A DNA stretch of 64,000 nt from an uncultured Flavobacteriaceae bacterium (lineage in GTDB: Bacteria; Bacteroidota; Bacteroidia; Flavobacteriales; Flavobacteriaceae), in the NCBI GenBank assembly GCA_947497145.1, contig CANMFQ010000011.1, positions 120,412 through 184,411 of the forward strand, given 5' to 3'. Positions 27,047-35,293 of the stretch are shown here, piece after piece. Each line of letters starts with the position of its first letter. The first letter of the stretch is position 1. The position numbers were made by a program, and so were the translations under genes. A model generated the notes under the pieces. It saw nothing but the letters and a program-made list of their open reading frames with translations, was not told where the DNA came from and ran no database searches.

Positions 27047-27085
27047 ACAACCTATTTTTAAAGTCTTAAAAAAGAAAATATATCT

Positions 27086-27550
27086 ATGCATAATTTAGAC
27101 GCTATTGATTTAAAGCTATTAGAGATTCTTCAAAAGAAAGGAAAACTCACTACCAAGGAAATAGCCCAACAAGTAAATTTATCGCCAACACCCGTTTACG
27201 AAAGAATAAAACGTTTGGAAAAGGAAGGGGTTATAAAAAATTATGTAGCCCTAGTTGAAGCAGAAAAGGTTGGCAAAGGACTAACGGTTTTCTGTAATGT
27301 TACATTAAAAGAACATACCAGAGAAATAGGCAATCAATTTGTAAAGGAAATTCTATCTCTAAAACATGTTACAGAATGCTATAATATTTCTGGAGATTAT
27401 GATTTCAAGTTAAAAATTATGGTAAGCGACATGAAACATTATCAGGAATTTGTGATTAATGACTTGGGGTCTATTAAAAACATAGGCAGTGCCCATAGTA
27501 CTTTTGTAATGGGAGTTATTAAACACTCTTATGCGGTGCCACTGGGATAA
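27086..27550 (+). CDS. Lrp/AsnC family transcriptional regulator
   Basis: 154 aa. The helix-turn-helix is KLTTKEIAQQVNLSPTPVYERIKRLEKEGVI at about residues 18-48, followed by the RAM (AsnC_trans_reg) effector domain with CNVTLKEHTRE, VTECYNISGDYDFKLKIMV and SAHSTFVMG. This family binds DNA as octamers or dimers and senses amino acids. Its position divergent from metE, with three palindromes between, suggests that it senses methionine or a related compound and controls metE and itself. It converges with eboF. Confidence 0.93.
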   Translation: MHNLDAIDLKLLEILQKKGKLTTKEIAQQVNLSPTPVYERIKRLEKEGVIKNYVALVEAEKVGKGLTVFCNVTLKEHTREIGNQFVKEILSLKHVTECYNISGDYDFKLKIMVSDMKHYQEFVINDLGSIKNIGSAHSTFVMGVIKHSYAVPLG

Positions 27551-27568
27551 ATCATTATCATTTCACAT

Positions 27569-28945
27569 TTACTGCACGCTAACATGCTGCTTCAAAATAT
27601 GATAAACATCGGTTGGTGCGATAGTTTTAGAGGGAATTAAGGTCTTATTATTACTAATTAAAATAGGGTAATCATCGGTATCTTCAGGAATTCTTCCATG
27701 TGAGCCTTTTACCAATGCTGCTTTTAGGGGAATAATATCTAAAACGGTTCTAAAACCCAATTTCTTTTTTAGTAGCTTGGCTATTACTTTTAGCATTACC
27801 AATTTATCTTTGGGGTCAGTTAACATTTCTACGGGGTCGTAACCCGGTTTTTTATGTATATCAACCATCCTAGCAAAATCAGGTGCTTTGGCATCATCAA
27901 GCCAAAAATAATAGGTAAACCAAGAATTTGCATTGGCAACTACCACTAAATCTCCACAGCGTGGGTGGTTTAAATTAGCCTGTTCTAATGTTTCATCAGA
28001 AAGTACTTGCTCAACACCTGGCACTTTTTCAAGCAAGGCTTTCACCTTAGCTTTTAGAGAAAGGTCATTCAAATAAATATGAGCAATTTGATGATCAGCA
28101 ACAGCAAAAGCTTTGCTTGCACCAGCATCTAAAAGCTCTAAACCACGTTCTACACGAATATTTAGCAGACCTTCTTTTCGGAGAATACGATTTAAATGAA
28201 TAGGATTATTTACATCTGTGATACCATATTCTGAAAGCAAAACGATACGGGCATTTTGCTTTTGGTAATAGGTAACCAATTGTGCTACTACCCCATCAAT
28301 TTCCTTTAAGTCTTTTGAAATAATATTAAAATTGAGTCCGTGGCGTTGTAGGTTGTAATCTAAGTGCGGCAAATAAACAAAGGTCAATGTTGGATTGTGT
28401 AACGCATCAGTTTTGAGTGTTGCATCGGCAATCCACTGGCTTGATTTTATACTTGTTTTAGGCCCCCAAAACTGAAACAAAGGAAAGGTACCAAGTTCCT
28501 TTTGCAAGGTATCACGCAATGCTGCAGGCTGCGAATAACAGTCTGGTATTTTGCGCCCATCAGCCAAGTAATTGGGGCGAGGTGTAACACTGTAATCAGC
28601 CGTAGAATACATATTGTACCACCAAAAATGGTTAGCACAGGTAAAATTAGGATGCTCCTTTTTTAAGGCATCCCAAACTTTTTCAGACTGTACCAATTTG
28701 TTTGATTGGCGCCAAAATTTAACCTCACACTCGTCTTTAAAATACCATCCGTTACCAACAATTCCATGCTCTGACGGGTATTTTCCCGTAAGATAAGTAC
28801 TTTGTGCTGAGCAGGTTACCGCCGGTAATACAGGCCTAATAAAAGCAGACTTTCCCGCTTCAAAAAATGACTTTATAAAGGGCGTATGTTCACCAATTAG
28901 GCGCTTTGTCAACCCTACCACATTGATAACTACTGTTTTCTGCAT
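27569..28945 (-). CDS. eboF: EboF-type alkaline phosphatase/nucleotide pyrophosphatase-family protein
   Basis: 458 aa. Alkaline phosphatase superfamily, phosphodiesterase (nucleotide pyrophosphatase) branch. The probable nucleophile lies in PAVTCSAQSTYLTG near residues 38-51, and other metal-site segments are HLDYNLQRHG, LSEYGIT and KGSHGRIPED. No signal peptide is evident. It is the last gene of a six-gene ebo cluster in the canonical order, six bases after eboE. The ebo genes act in the transport or modification of a metabolite. The substrate of EboF is unknown. Confidence 0.85.
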   Translation of the reverse strand: MQKTVVINVVGLTKRLIGEHTPFIKSFFEAGKSAFIRPVLPAVTCSAQSTYLTGKYPSEHGIVGNGWYFKDECEVKFWRQSNKLVQSEKVWDALKKEHPNFTCANHFWWYNMYSTADYSVTPRPNYLADGRKIPDCYSQPAALRDTLQKELGTFPLFQFWGPKTSIKSSQWIADATLKTDALHNPTLTFVYLPHLDYNLQRHGLNFNIISKDLKEIDGVVAQLVTYYQKQNARIVLLSEYGITDVNNPIHLNRILRKEGLLNIRVERGLELLDAGASKAFAVADHQIAHIYLNDLSLKAKVKALLEKVPGVEQVLSDETLEQANLNHPRCGDLVVVANANSWFTYYFWLDDAKAPDFARMVDIHKKPGYDPVEMLTDPKDKLVMLKVIAKLLKKKLGFRTVLDIIPLKAALVKGSHGRIPEDTDDYPILISNNKTLIPSKTIAPTDVYHILKQHVSVQ

Positions 28946-28951
28946 ACGTAT

Positions 28952-30145
28952 TTACAATCTTTCTTTTAGCCATTCAATCTCCCGAATGATAGATGCCGAC
29001 AAATCTCTTTTCAACTCTTTAGGAAGCACATCCCAAGTATACGTTTCAATTTCTAAATGGTCTGAAACTGCATTTTGCTTGAGGTAGGCCACAACTTTTA
29101 AAATATGGTCTTGGGTAGAAAATAAACTACCAAATTGCTCTAAAAAAATGGGCACATGAAAATGCGCTCGTAGCTCTGTAAATGCCTTTTGCTTAGCTAA
29201 AACAACAGGCAAATCATTATAGGTAACAACTTTTTCTCCTATCTTTTCTGTTACCTGATGCAAATAGGTAGGCTCATCAAAACGAGCTAATGATTGCCAT
29301 ATTTCTTCTTTAGCTGCTTCATTATACAGAATTTTTAAAGCTGCACTCACCTGTATTTTTCCAATTTGTATACCCGCATTTTCAAATTTTGCAAAGGTAT
29401 CTTCTGGCTCTTCATAGGCCAATGAAAAATGGCAAATATCATAACAAACAGTAATATACCTTTTAATGGTTGCCGCTATTTTTTCTTCGGATAGATTCGT
29501 ATGTTTCCGCAGTGTTTCTGATGCAATAGGAATTAAATAGTCAGCAAAAAAAACTACTACCTCTTCACTATTTTCTAACAAACCATCAGGTTCTGGTTCT
29601 ATATCTAAATGTAGGTATTTAGCCGTTGTATTTTCTATATCAAACAGTTGCAATACAATTTCAGAAAGCTGCTGCGCTCCCACTTCAAAAGCCTTTTGTT
29701 TATCCTCTTCTGTAGTATGCCAATATTTATAGCTAATTGGCGAGGTTGAAATCCCTCCAGACATGCCATCAGGCAATAGTTCTGCAAGTTGATTAAATAG
29801 GCGTTTTGTATACACCAATCGCTCTGTAGTAGTCCAATCTGGCGTGTGTACATCATCTTTTACACGCTCATTATGAAAGTTTCCATATGGAAAACCATTC
29901 ATGGTGAAAACGTACAAATTGTGCTGAGATAGCCATGCTTTAAACACTGCAAAGTTGTTGCCCTCATTCAGCTCTTCACTCGCCTTATTAGAAAGACGTA
30001 ACCCGAGTCCGAAAGGTGCATTTGGCGATACTTGTTTTTTAATCCCCGGAAGGTATTCTTTTAAACTAGTGAATGTACTTTCCCAATTAGACCCAGGGTG
30101 AATATTGGTGCAATAGCTAAGGTGAAATGTATTATTTACTAACAT
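28952..30145 (-). CDS. eboE: EboE-type TIM-barrel (xylose isomerase-like) metabolite traffic protein
   Basis: 397 aa. A xylose-isomerase-like TIM barrel: FHLSYCTNIHPGSNWESTF start, NLYVFTMNGFPYGNFH, GGISTSPISYKYW, LHLDIEPEPDGLLENSEE and ITVCYDICHFSLAYEEP. The EPEPDG and CYDICH segments carry likely metal ligands. Its function in ebo clusters is unproven. It starts 14 bases after eboD and is followed by eboF after 6 bases. Confidence 0.88.
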   Translation of the reverse strand: MLVNNTFHLSYCTNIHPGSNWESTFTSLKEYLPGIKKQVSPNAPFGLGLRLSNKASEELNEGNNFAVFKAWLSQHNLYVFTMNGFPYGNFHNERVKDDVHTPDWTTTERLVYTKRLFNQLAELLPDGMSGGISTSPISYKYWHTTEEDKQKAFEVGAQQLSEIVLQLFDIENTTAKYLHLDIEPEPDGLLENSEEVVVFFADYLIPIASETLRKHTNLSEEKIAATIKRYITVCYDICHFSLAYEEPEDTFAKFENAGIQIGKIQVSAALKILYNEAAKEEIWQSLARFDEPTYLHQVTEKIGEKVVTYNDLPVVLAKQKAFTELRAHFHVPIFLEQFGSLFSTQDHILKVVAYLKQNAVSDHLEIETYTWDVLPKELKRDLSASIIREIEWLKERL

Positions 30146-30159
30146 TGAGGTACGATATT

Positions 30160-31317
30160 CTAGTTACACGTTTGGTTCAGCTGCTCAATTGCAGCTTTCA
30201 TTTTAGTTACATCAATTACATTTACATCATGCTTCACGCCAATACCATTAATTAGCGTAATACATAACTCACCTCCCAAATGTTCTTGAAATTCTTGTAG
30301 ACCATTTAAAAGAGTATTGGTTTCATCGACTGTTTTAACAGGGATACGTAAATCAAAGCCTATTTGCTGCATAACCTCAAGAATTTGATGCCATTCTTCT
30401 GTTGAAATTAGGTCGAGTAAAAGTGCGTAGGTAACATCTAATGCTATGCCCTTTGCTACAGCTTCACCATGGCGCAAGCTATAATTAGTCATTTGCTCCA
30501 TCTTATGTGCCGCCCAATGACCAAAGTCTAACGGCCTAGATGAACCACTTTCAAAAGGGTCACCACCTTGTGCAATATGATGCATGTGCATTTCTGCGCA
30601 TTTATAAATAACATATTGCATAGCCTCCATATCACGAGCCGCTAATTTGAGTGCATGGGTAGCGATATAATCAAAAAAGGATTTGTCTTTTATCAAAGCT
30701 ACTTTTACAGCTTCTGCAATACCCGAAATCCAATCACGTTGTTCTAGGGTATTTAAAAAATTACTATCGTTTATAATGGCAAACGGCGGTGCAAACGTGC
30801 CTAAAAAGTTTTTCTTTCCAAAGGTATTGATACTATTTTTCACTCCCACAGCCGAGTCGTTTTGAGAGAGCACTGTAGTAGGAATACGTATTAATTTTAC
30901 CCCTCTATGGGCAATTGCTGCTGCATAGCCAACCATATCTATTACTGCTCCGCCTCCAATACCCACAACAAATGCATGCCTGTCTATATGAAAATCATTA
31001 ATAGCAGCTAGTACCTTTTCTACTTGCGTATAATCATTTTTACATTGTTCACCACCCGTAACAACCACACTCCCCATTAATGCTAAATTCGCATGATAAT
31101 GGTCACAATAGGTCTGTATTTCATCCTGTAAATTTGGATGACTATTTGCTACCCCATCGTCTATTACGAAAAGTAATTTTACGCTTTCATTTTTTTTATA
31201 TCCTTCTAAAACGGCATTAAATTGTCCGTTTTCAATATGGAACAAATGTTGCGTAAAATAGAGTTTATACGCATATGAGACTGAGAAAGACTGTTGTATA
31301 GGTTTCAATGATTTCAA
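30160..31317 (-). CDS. eboD: EboD-type 3-dehydroquinate synthase-like protein
   Basis: 385 aa. Dehydroquinate synthase fold: VVGIGGGAVIDMVGYAAAIAHRGVKLIRIPTTVLSQNDSAVG is the NAD and substrate region, and SRPLDFGHWAAHKMEQ and LRHGEAVAKGIALD carry the metal-binding His of the family. EboD and the related 2-epi-5-epi-valiolone synthase-like enzymes form a separate branch from AroB. The ebo context makes shikimate-pathway use unlikely. The gene follows eboC after 71 bases. Confidence 0.88.
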   Translation of the reverse strand: MKSLKPIQQSFSVSYAYKLYFTQHLFHIENGQFNAVLEGYKKNESVKLLFVIDDGVANSHPNLQDEIQTYCDHYHANLALMGSVVVTGGEQCKNDYTQVEKVLAAINDFHIDRHAFVVGIGGGAVIDMVGYAAAIAHRGVKLIRIPTTVLSQNDSAVGVKNSINTFGKKNFLGTFAPPFAIINDSNFLNTLEQRDWISGIAEAVKVALIKDKSFFDYIATHALKLAARDMEAMQYVIYKCAEMHMHHIAQGGDPFESGSSRPLDFGHWAAHKMEQMTNYSLRHGEAVAKGIALDVTYALLLDLISTEEWHQILEVMQQIGFDLRIPVKTVDETNTLLNGLQEFQEHLGGELCITLINGIGVKHDVNVIDVTKMKAAIEQLNQTCN

Positions 31318-31388
31318 ATTAAATTTTTAATAAACAACACCGCTTTATTTGTATTGTTTTTTGTTTCCTTTACGGTAATCAGGCAGTG

Positions 31389-32276
31389 TTAGGTCACAGC
31401 AAATAGTTTAGACAAAAGCATTGATAGTGGTAATAATAACACAATTAATAACCCATACCACCATACCGAAAAACCTACTGCCATAGCTGCATCTAAAACG
31501 ATTAGCGAAAGTACACCTGCAATAACTGCCTTTTTAATATTTGCTGGCGAATTTAAGCGATAAGCACCTACCAAAGGTTTAAATACTAAAAAAGCAAATA
31601 CCCCTAAAAACGGAATGGCTTCAATAATGCTACCCGTTTCTTTTAGCGTCATACTTACAACGCCAAAAATAACCAGAGCGTACAAAATACCTGCCCAAAT
31701 AATATGTTTTTTGTTATCGCCATGCACTTCTCCCCTGCTAATAAGGGTAATGGCGAAAATATAGACTAAAGGGATGATACAAAACCACCAATTTGTAATT
31801 ACGCCTAAAATAGAAATTCCTAAAAGCAAATTTAAACTTCGACAGAGCCCCATATTAAAAGGACCTAAAAAACCATATTTTTTAGAAAAAGCATCATACA
31901 AGAGAATGGCACCAGCCAATAAAACAGCAATATAGCCACTTAGGCTATGTATAAGAAAAGCCAGTACAATGCCTATAACAAGTAAAATAGCTCCAAATAA
32001 GGCTGCGGACTTTAATGGAATTAAACCACTAGGAATGGGTCTTTCTGGACGTTCTACCTTATCTAGTTTGTAATCAAAAACATCATTGAGCACAACGCCC
32101 CCAGCATATAAAAAAACGGAGGCAAATACCAAACCAATTAGCGATACCATCAAAGAACTCGAAGTATCATGAACAAACATACCACCAATAACCGCTCCAG
32201 CAAAAATATCTGCTGCCGCGGTAGGTAAGTTTGCAGGGCGAGCCAACCTTAAATACCCTAATAAAACCTGACTCAT
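31389..32276 (-). CDS. eboC: EboC-type UbiA-family prenyltransferase
   Basis: 295 aa. Membrane prenyltransferase with about seven to nine helices. The aspartate-rich motif 1 is NDVFDYKLDKVERPERPIPSG near residues 64-84, and the second motif area is LLYDAFSKKYGFLGPF near 125-140. The start MSQVLLGYLRLARPANLPTAAADIFAG resembles UbiA-type enzymes involved in quinone, chlorophyll or carotenoid tail attachment. In ebo clusters the substrate is unknown. Its ATG directly follows the eboB stop. Confidence 0.88.
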   Translation of the reverse strand: MSQVLLGYLRLARPANLPTAAADIFAGAVIGGMFVHDTSSSLMVSLIGLVFASVFLYAGGVVLNDVFDYKLDKVERPERPIPSGLIPLKSAALFGAILLVIGIVLAFLIHSLSGYIAVLLAGAILLYDAFSKKYGFLGPFNMGLCRSLNLLLGISILGVITNWWFCIIPLVYIFAITLISRGEVHGDNKKHIIWAGILYALVIFGVVSMTLKETGSIIEAIPFLGVFAFLVFKPLVGAYRLNSPANIKKAVIAGVLSLIVLDAAMAVGFSVWWYGLLIVLLLPLSMLLSKLFAVT

Positions 32277-33191
32277 TTAAACTATTTTATCGGTATCTAC
32301 TTTGGGTTCTTGCCCACGAAGCACACTATTATCATTATACAATTTTGTTTGGTTTATTCCCTCAGCATGTAACCAGTCTGATTCTTTCATTTTTCCATTT
32401 TTACCAAAAATATCAAGCGCATTTTGGTAGCATGTTTTCACAACATCTGCTTTAGCAATACCTCTTTTTAGCATTAAAGCTGCTGTTTTTGGCACTGCTA
32501 GTGGGTCACTTACACCCCAGTCTGCAGAACTATCTACGATAATATTGGTACTTCCAAATTTTTCAACCACAGCAACCATACGCTCATTACCCATTTTGGT
32601 TTTTGGGTAGATGGTAAAAGCAGCAATAAAACCTCTGTCCAAGACTTCTTTAACCGTTTCTTCATTATTATGATCAATAACCACCATTGAAGGATCAAGA
32701 CCATGCTCCAAACAAACTTCCATACTTTTAATAGTACCCGCTTTTTTATCTCTGTGTGGGGTATGCACTTGCACTACCATACCGAGTTCTTTTGCCATTT
32801 CTAGCTGCATTCTAAAGTACTTATCCTCTGCTGGGGTTTGATCATCATAGCCTATTTCACCAATAGCAACCACATTTTCTTTATGTAAATATAAAGGCAG
32901 TAATTCAATGACCTGTTCGGCTAAAGCTTCATTATTTGCTTCCTTAGAATTAAGACCAATAGTACAGTAATGTTGTATACCAAATTGGCTAGCTCTAAAA
33001 GGCTCCCACCCTACCAAGCTACTGTAATAATCTTGAAAAGAACCGACTTGGGTGCGTGGTTGGCCTAACCAAAATGAAGGTTCAATCACAGCAACCACAC
33101 CAGCATCTGCCATGGCTTGGTAATCATCGGTTGTTCTTGATGTCATGTGAACATGTGGGTCAATTATCATCATTTTTTCTTCCATAATCAA
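32277..33191 (-). CDS. eboB: EboB-type TatD-family metal-dependent hydrolase
   Basis: 304 aa. The start MMIIDPHVHMTSR carries the HxH motif. VIEPSFW, AIGEIGYDD, VQVHTPHRDK, MVVIDHNNEETV and VDSSADWGVSDP follow as metal-site segments of the TatD amidohydrolase fold. The start may be a few codons downstream of 33191 (MIMEEKMMIID contains several Met). It overlaps the end of eboA by four bases and abuts eboC. Confidence 0.9.
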   Translation of the reverse strand: MIMEEKMMIIDPHVHMTSRTTDDYQAMADAGVVAVIEPSFWLGQPRTQVGSFQDYYSSLVGWEPFRASQFGIQHYCTIGLNSKEANNEALAEQVIELLPLYLHKENVVAIGEIGYDDQTPAEDKYFRMQLEMAKELGMVVQVHTPHRDKKAGTIKSMEVCLEHGLDPSMVVIDHNNEETVKEVLDRGFIAAFTIYPKTKMGNERMVAVVEKFGSTNIIVDSSADWGVSDPLAVPKTAALMLKRGIAKADVVKTCYQNALDIFGKNGKMKESDWLHAEGINQTKLYNDNSVLRGQEPKVDTDKIV

Positions 33192-34042
33192 TCTTTTAAG
33201 CTATTCCAGCTGATGGTTTTATTTTTTACTTTTTCTACTAATTGTGGGTATGCATTTAATAATTCTAGTGCCGCATCATTGTCTGAATTAAAAAGACAAA
33301 GTGCCGCTGCATAGTTTTCTTTCAAATTAGCACTAGCTAATAATCGTTTCATATCAAGCAATAAATTATCGTCTAAAAACTTAGCAACAGGGCGCCAAAA
33401 ATAAGGATCAATTTCACGTGATGCCGCCCAACGCTCATGAGCATAGTCGGCTATAATACGTGTTAATTCTTTATTCGCTCTTTTATCAATATCCATAATA
33501 GCGCTTAAATCACCCTGCATAAAAGCCGTTTTTAAATACATTTGATTCCATTGCTGCTCGTTAAAATATAATGCTGGATAGGGATTGTGAAATGCTATTG
33601 CATTAAAAATTGTAGCAATATTGGTGCGAAGTGCATCTACCGCCTGATCCTTATAATTTTCAGGATTTGGTAGTAAAATAAGAAATTTCAAAAATGTTTC
33701 TAACTCACTAGTATCAGCTACTTGAATAAGGTTAGCAACCTTTGGAACAAAAAAATCACTTGCTTCATCAAGCACCGTCGCCAAAAGGTATATTCGGGCA
33801 ATTTGCTGTATATTTCCATTTTGTATTTCGATATACGCTTTTAAAGCACCCGCATCCTCTATGTTCATAACACCATCTTTGTCAACCTTTGTGCCAATCA
33901 AACTATACGTCATGTAAAGGTCTCTGGTAGACTGCTCATCAACAATCTTTTTAAGCTTTTGCGCTAACCAGTTTTGTGTGTCTGCATCAATAGAATTTTT
34001 AATGATTTTTGATAACTGACCTCCTATATTTTCAAATTGCAT
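33188..34042 (-). CDS. eboA: EboA family metabolite traffic protein
   Basis: 284 aa, helical, without predicted membrane segments or signal peptide. It is recognised by position as first gene before TatD, UbiA and DHQS-like genes, and by segments such as FDKMYLK-type helices and RWAASREIDPYFWRP and KENYAAALCLFNS, as in flavobacterial EboA. The fold resembles HEAT-like or TPR-like helix bundles. The function is unknown. It is preceded by a 400-base region that should hold the cluster promoter. Confidence 0.8.
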   Translation of the reverse strand: MQFENIGGQLSKIIKNSIDADTQNWLAQKLKKIVDEQSTRDLYMTYSLIGTKVDKDGVMNIEDAGALKAYIEIQNGNIQQIARIYLLATVLDEASDFFVPKVANLIQVADTSELETFLKFLILLPNPENYKDQAVDALRTNIATIFNAIAFHNPYPALYFNEQQWNQMYLKTAFMQGDLSAIMDIDKRANKELTRIIADYAHERWAASREIDPYFWRPVAKFLDDNLLLDMKRLLASANLKENYAAALCLFNSDNDAALELLNAYPQLVEKVKNKTISWNSLKD

Positions 34043-34104
34043 TGAGATACTTTTATGTTTTATAATACGTTATTTTCATAAGAAAATTATCGCTTAACCC
34101 AACC

Positions 34105-34112
34105 CAAAAATA
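34105..34112 (-). promoter_or_regulatory. Candidate -7 box of the ebo cluster promoter
   Basis: TATTTTTG on the minus strand matches TAnnTTTG, 63 bases before the eboA ATG. No clear TTG upstream, so support is modest. Confidence 0.35.
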
Positions 34113-34267
34113 AAGCTATTTATTGTAAGAAAAAAAGAAGTGTAAATTCAAAACAAATTATGCTTTAGAAAAGCGCTAAAAGGAGAAAATAATATAAAAA
34201 GTATTAACAAAAAGATGTCTTCAAAAGAACCACATAATGAGTTCGTAATTTAAAAACAACTAAGTGT

Positions 34268-34275
34268 TATATTTG
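34268..34275 (+). promoter_or_regulatory. Candidate -7 box for a transcript toward miaE
   Basis: TATATTTG followed by TATGCTCTAAG, similar to the dnaX upstream region. It lies 380 bases before miaE and 180 before a 37-codon ORF, so the transcript would have a long leader. No -33 element was found. Confidence 0.3.
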
Positions 34276-34448
34276 TATGCTCTAAGAACTTAAAGAAACT
34301 AATCTCGTCATGGTATTCATATGACAACCGTAAGATGTATAGAATTGGGTAAAATAGAAAAAAAACAAAAATTAACATCCCAACAATTTACGACTATAAA
34401 TATTACGTTCGTAGAATTTTTCTAAGGAATAAAACCAGAAAAGCTAAT

Positions 34449-34562
34449 ATGCTGCTAATTTTAATTATAGCTACCGTTTTAATATTAATTTTTATTGCTC
34501 CAAGAAAAGATAAGTCTAAATCAAAAAAAATAAATTTTAAACGTCGATTTAAAAAAGAATAA
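34449..34562 (+). CDS. Small single-helix membrane peptide (37 aa), hypothetical
   Basis: ATG at 34449, stop TAA at 34560-34562. It has one hydrophobic helix (LLILIIATVLILIFIA), then a strongly basic tail (PRKDKSKSKK and KRRFKKE). This layout (hydrophobic N-terminus, basic cytoplasmic tail) is common for real small inner-membrane peptides. There is no homology I can name. It could be a chance ORF, but the sharp hydrophobic-to-basic switch argues for coding. It lies 87 bases before miaE. Confidence 0.4.
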   Translation: MLLILIIATVLILIFIAPRKDKSKSKKINFKRRFKKE

Positions 34563-34649
34563 AACGCAATAAATCGATTAGAAAACTAAAATAATTCAAA
34601 CACCAAAATACGCTGATGCAAAATCAGTTTTAATTTTAACTTATAAATT

Positions 34650-35231
34650 ATGCTAGGTCTTAAACTTCCTACCGACCCCAGATGGGTAAATATTGTTGAA
34701 AAGAATATTGATGAAATTTTAACCGACCATGCCTACTGTGAGCAAAAAGCAGCTAGCACAGCCATTTCATTGATTGTAAGTTTTCCTGAATACCCTGAAC
34801 TTATTGAAGAAATGATAGCGCTATCTCGTGAAGAGATGGGGCATTTTAAAATGGTACATGACCGTATTCTTGCGCGAGGAAAAACCTTAGGAAGAGACCG
34901 AAAAGATGACTATGTATTGCAACTCGTTACGTTTTTTCCAAAAGGAGGGAGTAGAACTACCCAATTGATACACCGACTTTTATATGCCGCTTTAATTGAA
35001 GCCAGAAGTTGCGAACGTTTTCGATTACTATCAGAAGAACTAGAAGACAAAGAGCTTGCTGATTTCTACCATAGACTAATGGTAAGTGAAGCAAGCCACT
35101 ACACCATGTTTCTCAAATTTGCACGACAATATGGTGACCGTGAAATAGTAGATAAAAAATGGCAAGACCTACTAGATTACGAAGCAGAAATTATGAAAAA
35201 CCTTGGCACAAAAGAGAGTATACATGGGTGA
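34650..35231 (+). CDS. miaE: tRNA 2-methylthio-N6-isopentenyl adenosine-37 hydroxylase
   Basis: 193 aa. Ferritin-like diiron fold with metal-binding sequences: DHAYCEQKAAS near residue 27, SREEMGHFKMVHDR (ExxH) near 65, EARSCERFR near 116, and SEASHYTMF (ExxH) near 148. It adds a hydroxyl group to the ms2i6A modification at A37 of tRNAs reading codons starting with U, and needs O2. MiaE members from Bacteroidota share the MLGLKLPTDPRW start. It converges with ppk1, the two stops being 62 bases apart. Confidence 0.94.
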   Translation: MLGLKLPTDPRWVNIVEKNIDEILTDHAYCEQKAASTAISLIVSFPEYPELIEEMIALSREEMGHFKMVHDRILARGKTLGRDRKDDYVLQLVTFFPKGGSRTTQLIHRLLYAALIEARSCERFRLLSEELEDKELADFYHRLMVSEASHYTMFLKFARQYGDREIVDKKWQDLLDYEAEIMKNLGTKESIHG

Positions 35232-35293
35232 TGTAAGCCGTATTTAACTTCAAGAGGTTTAACTTTAAGAGAAGCTCGTATTAACAGCTTTCC

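Larger units (their letters stand above)
34043..34448. other. Intergenic region, about 400 bp, holds divergent promoters
   Basis: Between the eboA start and a small membrane-protein ORF. It contains a TATTTTTG box on the minus strand at 34105-34112 (candidate eboA promoter) and TATATTTG on the plus strand at 34268-34275. No protein-coding frame was recognised. Confidence 0.5.
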
